DNA from: JACKBJ01 sp964549495 | GTDB lineage: Bacteria > Chloroflexota > Anaerolineae > Epilineales > Epilineaceae | Length of the DNA: 42,476 bases | Direction: 5' to 3' | NCBI GenBank assembly: GCA_964549495.1 | Contig: CAZJWJ010000040.1 | Span: 1 to 42,476 of the forward strand | Shown here: one piece after another, positions 33,686-40,700 of the stretch | Numbering within the stretch: position 1 is the stretch's first letter | How the letters are laid out: each line of letters begins with the position of its first letter | The notes under the pieces: generated by a model | What the model was told of the DNA's origin: nothing | Seen by the model: only the letters and a program-made list of their open reading frames with translations | Database searches by the model: none | Position numbers and translations under genes: made by a program

Positions 33686-34973
33686 CGGCGACCTCCGCGC
33701 TCCGCTCCGAGATGGGTTGCGATCTCCAGGCATCGTCTCGCGGCGAACCCTGCAGTGCCTCCGGTCCCAGGACGCCATCCCGCCCGATATCATCCCGCCC
33801 GATCGCTAGCGCGCCCCCGGTCGCGACCTGGCGGTAGACCTCGGCGGTCGCTTCGGCGGCCCGAGTCCAGCTCGAGCCTGCCGCGCGCCGAAGTCCGGTC
33901 GTGGCCAATGCCTGCCGCCGGTTCGGATCGTCCAGGAGCTCGCCCAGGGTTCGAGCCCAGCCGGCCACGTCGCCGGGCGCCACGCGCGGGGCCTCGGGTC
34001 CCGCGACCTCCGGCAGGCTGGCGGCATCCGATACCAGGCAGGGCGTGCCGCAGGCCATGGCTTCGAGCACCGGCAGGCCGAAGCCCTCGTACCACGAGGG
34101 GAAGGCCAGCAGGCTGGCCGCGTTGTAGAGCTCCGGCAAGCGTTCGGCCGGCACGTAGCCAGGGAAGCGGACGTGATCGGTGATGCCCAGCTGGTCTGCA
34201 CGCGGGCCCAGGTCGCTCTCGCCCCAGCCGGGGGCGCCGGCGATGACCAATTCGGGCGCGTCCGCGCGTTCCGAGCGCAGCCGGGCGTAGGCCTCCAGCA
34301 GCGTCGAGAGGTTCTTGCGCGGCTGCAGGGTGCCGACCGTCAGGATGTAGTCGGCCGGCAGACCGGCCTCTTGGCGCCAGGACTCGACCGCTCCGGCCGG
34401 CAGCGGGCGGAAGCGCGCATCGACCCCGTTGGCCACGACGTGGATGCGCTCGGGCGCCAGGCCGAAGATGTCGATCAACTCGCGCTTGGTGAAGTCGGAG
34501 ACCGCGATCAGCGCGGCGGCGTGCTCGGCCGCATGGCGCATGGCCCGCTGGAGGTAGCGGGCCTTGGCCGGCGGGAAGGCCTCGGGAATGCGGAAGAAGG
34601 AGAGGTCGTGCACGGTCACCACGGCGGGGCCGGCGCCCAGGGCCGGCATGGCGTGCGCCGGCGCGTGCAGGATCTGACAGCCCGCCCGGCGCGCTTGTCG
34701 CCCAAGGGCCGTCTGTTCCCAGAGGATGCGGCCCCAAGGACGGCGGACCCAGGCCGGAGCGCGCTCGATCGCGATCGAGCGGGGCAAGCCATAGGCAGCA
34801 TGCAGATCGGGCCCGGCAGCCGGCACGAAGGCCGTCACCGCCAGGTCCTCGAGCGAAGCGAGCGCGTCGAGCAAGGCCGCGATATAGCGATGCATGCCGG
34901 CCGCGCGATAGTCGCTCGTGGGCGACAGCAGGGCGGCGTTGAAGCCGACCCGCAACAGGGGGAGTTTGCGCAT
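33672..34973 (-). CDS. Glycosyltransferase, GT4 family
   Basis: 433 aa. The two Rossmann halves of a GT-B enzyme are visible: an N-terminal half to about residue 195, then ILTVGTLQPRKNLSTLLEAYARL and the donor-binding end with EGFGLPVLEAMACGTP (the E-x7-E motif of GT4). It transfers a sugar, probably mannose or glucose type, onto a lipid-linked or surface glycan acceptor on the cytoplasmic face; donor and acceptor are unknown. The ATG at 34973 lies only about 5 bases after the predicted transcript start and there is no Shine-Dalgarno. The tail after about residue 375 is charged and low in structure. It is the first gene of the glycan operon; the next start lies inside its 3' end. Confidence 0.93.
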   Translation of the reverse strand: MRKLPLLRVGFNAALLSPTSDYRAAGMHRYIAALLDALASLEDLAVTAFVPAAGPDLHAAYGLPRSIAIERAPAWVRRPWGRILWEQTALGRQARRAGCQILHAPAHAMPALGAGPAVVTVHDLSFFRIPEAFPPAKARYLQRAMRHAAEHAAALIAVSDFTKRELIDIFGLAPERIHVVANGVDARFRPLPAGAVESWRQEAGLPADYILTVGTLQPRKNLSTLLEAYARLRSERADAPELVIAGAPGWGESDLGPRADQLGITDHVRFPGYVPAERLPELYNAASLLAFPSWYEGFGLPVLEAMACGTPCLVSDAASLPEVAGPEAPRVAPGDVAGWARTLGELLDDPNRRQALATTGLRRAAGSSWTRAAEATAEVYRQVATGGALAIGRDDIGRDGVLGPEALQGSPRDDAWRSQPISERSAEVADASA

Positions 34974-34984
34974 GGCAGACCGCT

Positions 34985-35013
34985 ATTATACGAGATCGGA
35001 CGGCCGATGGAAA
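34985..35013 (-). promoter_or_regulatory. Promoter of the glycan operon, implying a near-leaderless transcript
   Basis: Minus strand: TTTCCA (35013-35008), 17-base spacer, perfect TATAAT (34990-34985). The start point should fall near 34978, so the GT4 ATG at 34973 would have a leader of only about 5 bases and no room for a Shine-Dalgarno. Confidence 0.7.
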
Positions 35014-35201
35014 TGCGTCGCCGGCGCGAGACCTGCCGAAATCGGGCCTTGCGGCCGGCCTTGGGCTTTGTTAGTCTGATCGATGCTGCCCGGGCGGCGA
35101 TCGCGCCACCCGACTCGGGCGGGCCGATTCGACGAGGAACGACGCGAGATGCGAGGGTGGACACGGCGCGCGCGGCGTCCATCGAAGGGAGCGAGCAGAT
35201 C

Positions 35202-35546
35202 ATGGGTTGGCGAAGTCGGGACAAGAAGGCCAAGGACATCCAGCACGACAGCATGGAGTCGCACTTGCGGCAGGCCAAGCGCCGGCATGCCGCGCGCATC
35301 CGCTTGCAGTTCCCGAACTGGGAGGACGTGGTCGAGGATGCCACGGCCGAGGTGCGGGACTACGAGGGCGAGGTCAACCTGCCCATCGGCAGCTTCGACG
35401 TGCAGTTCGACGAGCACGGCCTGGACGAAGGCTATTTCCTGGTGATCCCCGAGCATCTGGTCGAATTGCACCGCGAGGCCTTGATCGATCGCATCCGCAA
35501 GCGAACCCGCGAGACCTTCGACGTCAAGATCGAGCGCTCCGCCTGA
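35202..35546 (+). CDS. Small protein of unknown function (114 aa)
   Basis: 114 aa from the ATG at 35202, with AAGGGAG about 10 bases upstream (a longer frame upstream is not credible). It is charged and soluble: a Lys/Arg-rich opening (RSRDKKAKDIQHDSMESHLRQAKRRHAAR), a middle with strands (FPNWEDVVEDATAEVRDYEGEV, LPIGSFDVQFDEHG), then a helix and basic end (VELHREALIDRIRKRTRETFDVKIERS). There is no Cys cluster or named motif, and I do not recognise the family. The last 23 bases overlap the 3' end of the convergent acyl-CoA synthetase gene. A weak promoter-like TTGCGG-N17-TAGTCT lies at 35049-35077. Confidence 0.68.
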   Translation: MGWRSRDKKAKDIQHDSMESHLRQAKRRHAARIRLQFPNWEDVVEDATAEVRDYEGEVNLPIGSFDVQFDEHGLDEGYFLVIPEHLVELHREALIDRIRKRTRETFDVKIERSA

Positions 35547-37500
35547 TCGCCTCCACCGCCTCGGGGTTGACCAGCGAGCTGGTGTCGCCCGGGTCCTGGC
35601 CCAGGTAGGCCGAGCGGACCATGCGCCGCATCACCTTGGCGTTGCGGGTCTTGGGCAGGTCGTCGACGAACTCCACCGCCTTGGGCGCCAGGGGCTTGCC
35701 CATGGCGTCCACGATGCGCTGGCGCAGTTCGCCGCGCAGCGCTTCGCCCACCTCGACCCCCGGTGCCAGGACGCAGAAGGCCACCAGCTCGGAGCCCTTG
35801 ACCGGATGCGGCACGCCGATGGCGGCCGCTTCGACCACGGAGGGATGGTTCACCAGGATGCTCTCCACCTCGGCCGGTCCCAGGCGCTTGCCGGCGATCT
35901 TGAGCGTATCGTCCGAGCGACCCAGGATGTACCACAGCCCGTCGCCGTCCACCGCCGCGAAGTCGCCGTGGGTCCAGACGCCCGGGAAGCGGTTCCAGTA
36001 GGTCTCCTCGTAGCGCTCCGGGTCCTGCCAGAAGCCCCGCGTCATCCCGATCCAGGGCGCCTTGATCACCAGCTCGCCCACCTGGTCGACGACGCTGTTG
36101 CCTTCTTCGTCGAAGACATCGGCCGCCATGCCCGGGCAGGGCCCGGAGAAGGCGCAGGCCTTGAGCGGCAGGATGGGGTTGCCCATCACGATCCCGCCGG
36201 AGATCTCGGTGCCGCCGGAGTAGTTGATGATCGGAATGCGCCCGCCCCCGACCGCCTCGAAGAGCCACATCCAGGGATCCGGATTCCAGGGCTCGCCGGT
36301 CGAGGCGAAGCAGCGCAGGCTGGAGAGGTCCTTGTTCTCGAAGGGGGCGTGCCCGTGGGCGATCAACGCCCGGATGAGGGTCGGCGAGACGCCCAGCTGG
36401 GTGATGCCGTGCTCTTCGACCATGCCCCACAGCCGGTCCGGACCCGGGTAGTCGGGCGCGCCGTCGTAGACGGACATCCCGGCCCCCAGCGTCAGGGCCC
36501 CGAAGACCAGCCAGGGCCCCATCATCCAGCCCATGTCGGTCATCCAGTAGATCAGGTCGCCCGCGTGCACGTCGGTGCCGAAGGCCATGTCCTGGGCGGC
36601 CTTGATCGGAAAGCCGCAATGCGTGTGCCGCGCACCCTTGGGCTTGCCGGTGGTGCCCGAGGTGTAGATGACCATGATCGTGTCCTCGGCCGCCGTGTCC
36701 TCGGTCTCGGCCTCGGCCGCCTGCACGTCCACCAGCTCGTGCCACCAGTGGTCGCGCCCGACCTTCATATCCACCGGCTGGCCGGTCCGCCGCAGAACGA
36801 TCAGGTGCTCGAGCGTCGCCATCTCGGCCGCCACCGCGTCGGCCGTGCCCTTCATCTCGATGGCCTTGCCGCGCCGGAAGGCGCCGTCCGAGCAGAACAG
36901 CGCCTTGGCGCCGGCATCGCGCAAGCGGGTCAGACAAGCGTCCTTGCCATATCCGGAGAAGAGCGGGAGGATGATGCCGCCGATCTTGGCGATGGCCAGC
37001 AAGGCCACCACGATCTCCGGCGTCATCGGCATGTAGAGCCCCACCGCGTCGCCCTTGCCCAGGCCCAGGCCGCGCAGCGCGTTGGCGCATTTGCAGACTT
37101 CCGCGTTCAGCTCGCCGAAGCTCATCCGACGCTGCTTGCCGTCCTCGCCCTCGAAGACCAGCGCCGTCCGCGACTCGGCCTCCGTGCCCATCCACTTGTC
37201 GAGGCAGTTGTGGACGATGTTCATCCGACCGCCGACGCACCACTCGGGCCACATGATGCCCCGCGAGAGGTCGACCACCTTGTCGTAGTCGCGGTCGAAC
37301 TCGATGCCCAAGTGCTCGAGCACGGCCTCGGTGAACCAAGCAACATCCTCGGTCGAACGCTGCATCAAGGCCTGCCAGTCGGGGATGCCGTGCCGGCGCA
37401 TGAAGGCCGTCAGGTGGGCCCGCTCGATCTGCTCGGGCCCGGGCCGCCAGACGATCTCGCCGCCGAAGTCGAACTGCTCGCTCATCGCATTCTGCTCCAT
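35524..37500 (-). CDS. Acetyl-CoA synthetase-like AMP-forming acyl-CoA ligase
   Basis: 658 aa from the ATG at 37500 with AAGGAAA upstream. The motifs of the adenylate-forming family are in order. YTSGTTGKPKG (about residues 280-290) is the ATP loop, TGEPWNPDPW follows, NYSGGTEISGG replaces the WQTETGG motif of bacterial Acs, then THGDFA and GRSDDTLKIAGKRLGPAEVES, and PKTRNAKVMRR with the catalytic Lys near residue 622. The N-terminal part fits an Acs-like ACAS_N domain. Because the Trp that shapes the acetate pocket in Acs is absent, acetate may not be the main substrate; propionate, acetoacetate or a longer short-chain acid is possible. It has its own promoter (37561-37589). Its stop lies inside the convergent 114-aa gene. 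Confidence 0.93.
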   Translation of the reverse strand: MEQNAMSEQFDFGGEIVWRPGPEQIERAHLTAFMRRHGIPDWQALMQRSTEDVAWFTEAVLEHLGIEFDRDYDKVVDLSRGIMWPEWCVGGRMNIVHNCLDKWMGTEAESRTALVFEGEDGKQRRMSFGELNAEVCKCANALRGLGLGKGDAVGLYMPMTPEIVVALLAIAKIGGIILPLFSGYGKDACLTRLRDAGAKALFCSDGAFRRGKAIEMKGTADAVAAEMATLEHLIVLRRTGQPVDMKVGRDHWWHELVDVQAAEAETEDTAAEDTIMVIYTSGTTGKPKGARHTHCGFPIKAAQDMAFGTDVHAGDLIYWMTDMGWMMGPWLVFGALTLGAGMSVYDGAPDYPGPDRLWGMVEEHGITQLGVSPTLIRALIAHGHAPFENKDLSSLRCFASTGEPWNPDPWMWLFEAVGGGRIPIINYSGGTEISGGIVMGNPILPLKACAFSGPCPGMAADVFDEEGNSVVDQVGELVIKAPWIGMTRGFWQDPERYEETYWNRFPGVWTHGDFAAVDGDGLWYILGRSDDTLKIAGKRLGPAEVESILVNHPSVVEAAAIGVPHPVKGSELVAFCVLAPGVEVGEALRGELRQRIVDAMGKPLAPKAVEFVDDLPKTRNAKVMRRMVRSAYLGQDPGDTSSLVNPEAVEAIRRSARS

Positions 37501-37560
37501 CCTGGTTTCCTTTGCACGACCGGTCGATCCCGTCCGCGGTCCTGGATCCACTGGCCGTCC

Positions 37561-37589
37561 ATCATAACGACCGACCGCGCATCCGTCGA
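37561..37589 (-). promoter_or_regulatory. Promoter of the acyl-CoA ligase gene
   Basis: Minus strand: TCGACG (37589-37584), 17-base spacer, TATGAT (37566-37561, 5/6). It gives a leader of about 54 bases to the ATG at 37500. Confidence 0.55.
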
Positions 37590-37792
37590 GGTCGAAGCCA
37601 CCCGGTGAGCCGGGAGCACCGCTCGACCTGGGCATCTGGGCGGCATGTGTGACTTAATTTAACAGACGCGGCCGTATCCACGCGCGCTCATCCCGCGTTA
37701 ACCGGAGTGGTCCGGGCGCAGTGCGCCTAGTGACCGTTGTTTCACCCAACAACTCCACCTGCCCGCACCCGCCTGCCAGGAGTGTCGCCACC
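37590..37792 (+). other. Intergenic region upstream of the large surface protein
   Basis: About 200 bases with no gene. It holds the AT-rich patch GACTTAATTTAACAG (about 37651-37665), unusual against the GC-rich surroundings, a GGCGCA/TGCGCC mini-dyad, and AGGAG at 37778-37782 that serves the ATG at 37793. I could not place a convincing -35/-10 pair here, so the promoter is unassigned. Confidence 0.5.
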
Positions 37793-40700
37793 ATGCGTCC
37801 GACTTCGTCCCGCCGCTTCTTCGCCCTCGCCCTCGCGCTCGGCCTCATGGCCGCAATGGCGCTCTGGCTGCCCGTGCGACTCGCCGTCGCGGGCGCCCCC
37901 GCTGCGCCGGCGGCCCCCAGCGCGCCGGCCGCGCTCGATCAGAACGGCCAAGTTCTGCTTTACGGCGTGACTGGCGACGGTGCCGAGATTCCCGAGAGCC
38001 TCTTCACGCTCAGCCTGGTCGATGCCACGCCCAGCTTCGTGATGGAGCTGGGCAACGGCGACGACGGCGAGGCCATCGCGTACAATCCAGACGACGGCCT
38101 GCTCTACCATGCCTCGGGACATGCGGAGGCATGTGACGAAGAGGACTTCGAAGACGAGTTCCCGGACTGCAACATTTTCGAGTCGATCGACCTGGACACG
38201 CAGCAGATCAGCAACATCGACATCTCGGACAACGAGTTGTCGGACGAGGAAGCCCTGGCGCTGGTCTACCAGCCGAGCCAAGGGCGCTTCATCTGGGCGC
38301 AGAACCACTACGATCCGCAGAACTTCTTCGGCGTCACTCCGAGTGGGGCACCGAGCTTCATCGGTGAGACGGACGATGACATCTATTACAAGGGCCTGGC
38401 ATTCTCGCTCGGCGAGACAGTTCTCTACGGGATCCAGCAGAACGATCCCTTCTTGCATGTTGTGGACCCGACGAGCGGCCTGTCGCTCAGCTCCGTCGAG
38501 ATCAACCTTCCTGGCTTCGACATCACCGGCGGCAACGGTCTGGCCACCCACCCGGTGACCGGTGAGCTCTATGCTCTGGTCCGAGGCGGCGGTGGCGGCG
38601 GTGGCGAGGGCGGTGGCGGTGGCGGTGGCGAGGGCCTGGACGGCACCTCCGAGGGCGTGGACGGCGTCGATCAGAACGGCCAGGGCCGCGCCTTGATCAT
38701 CATCGATCCGGCGACCGGCGATGCCGAATTGGTCGGCTTCACGGGTGACAACTTCGCGAATCTGGCCTTCGTCGGCCAAGACACAGCCGATCTCTCGATC
38801 GACATCATGCCGCTCAAGGGCGGCGAGTTCCAGCGTCCGGCCATCGACGTGCTGGACGGCACGGACCAGAACGACCCGCCGCCGAATACCGTCTGGGCCG
38901 GCAACGAGGTCGTCTACCGCGTCTCCGTGTTCAACGGCGGGCCTGGCACGGCCGTCAACACCACGGCCACCATTACCCTTCCGGTCGGGGTCGAATACCT
39001 GGCCGACACCGACAGCTGCACGCCCACCGGCGGCGGCAACGCCCCGACCATCCTCACCTGTGACCTCGGCGACCTCGAGCAGTTCGACTTCGTCGAGTTC
39101 CTGATCAAGACCCGCGTCGATCCGGGCCTGGTCCGCGACGAGCCCACCGGAACCACGGTCATCACGGCCGAGGCCTCGGTGACCTCGGATACGCCGGATC
39201 CGAACCTCGAGAACAACTTCGACGAGGACAGCTGTTTCGTCCAGGATCTGGCTGACCTGAAGATCACCAAGATCGTCGAACCGCACACCGGGGTTCAGGC
39301 CGGCGAGCAGTTCACGTATACGCTCTTGGTCGACAACTTCGGTCCCTCGGCCGCGCGCAACGTGGTCATCACCGACACGCTGGTGACCAGCGGCTTCGTG
39401 CGCGCCAACGGCTGCTCGATCGCCGTCCGCACCGACGGCGGTGCCATCGACGAGTTCAACTGCAACTTCGCCCTCTCGACGGGCGTCTTCGACCTGGGCA
39501 CCTTCGGCTCGAACTGGCTGATGCCCCGCAGCCCCTCGGACATGGGCCGCATCATCATCACGATCAACCTGACAGCCGACGAGGGCTTGGATCTGACCAA
39601 TGTCGCCACGGTCACGGCCGACACGCCGGACCCGGACATGAGCAACAACATGGCCATGGTCCCGCTGTCGGTCTTCGACACGGTCGATCTCGGCGTGACC
39701 AAGACCGCCGTCGGCGAGATCCAGGTCGTGGGCCAGCCCGGACTGGTGTTCGACATGGGCAACCCCGGGGCCTTCCCGGCCGCGCCCAACTACACCACCA
39801 GCCCGACGCATGTGACGGCCGGCCGGCGGATCAGCTACACCCTAGAGGTAACGAACTTCGGTCCCTCCACGGCCGAGAACGTGGTCCTGACCGACCGCTT
39901 GCCGGCCGGCGTGACCATCGTCCCGGGCAGCCTGACGATCAGCCAGGGCAGTTGCGAGACCGGTACGCCCGGCGACCCGCTGGACCGCATGGTTTGCGGC
40001 CTCGGCACCATCGCCTCGGGCGCCTCGGTGAACCTGACCTTCCACGTGCAGGTCGACCCGAGCCTGGATCCGGCGACGGTTCTGGAGAACGACGTCAACG
40101 TCTACTCCGAGCAGTTCGACCCGACCAACGCCAACAACCACGCTTTCGCGCAGACCATCGTCAACACCTGGGCCGACATGGAGATCACCAAGCTCTCCGT
40201 CGGACAGAACAAGGTGGGCTACGATGCGGAACTGCGACGCAAGACACTGGAGGACCTGCCGGGTGAGGTGACCGCGGGGCACGAGCTGCGCTACGAGATC
40301 ACGGTCCAGAACACCGGCCCGTCGGACGCCCGAAACGTCCAGGTCCTGGACCTCCTGCCGGGTCAGACCGACACCGGTCTCACGCACGATCCGGTGACCT
40401 TCCACCGCGCGGTGGGGGCGGATTGCCGCCCGCTGGACGAGCAGCAAGAGATCGGCATCTTCGGGCCCGGCGGCGGCAAATTCGGGCAGGTGCTCTGGTG
40501 CGATCTGGGCACCATTCCGACCGGCGCCCGCCACACCTTCGACATCTACGTGACGGTCGACCCGGCCGTGCCGGACGGATTCACGCTGACCAACGGCGCA
40601 TTCGCCTGGTGGGGCGCCTCGAGCCCGCCGGCCCAGCCCGGCGCCTTCCTGCCCTTCCCCTTCCCGCAGATCCCGCCGACGCTGCCGACCACCGACGACC

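Noticed and set aside
35049..35077. TTGCGG-N17-TAGTCT upstream of the 114-aa gene
   Set aside because: Matches only three of six bases at each box; left as a remark, not a feature.
37711..37724. GGCGCA/TGCGCC dyad upstream of the surface protein
   Set aside because: A six-base dyad with a one-base loop is common by chance at this GC content and is not positioned like an operator.
38101..39811. Long minus-strand open frame opposite the DUF11 protein
   Set aside because: Antisense shadow; composition is Val/Gly/Asp/Arg repeats caused by the GC-rich coding strand, and the + frame has a signal peptide and DUF11 repeats.
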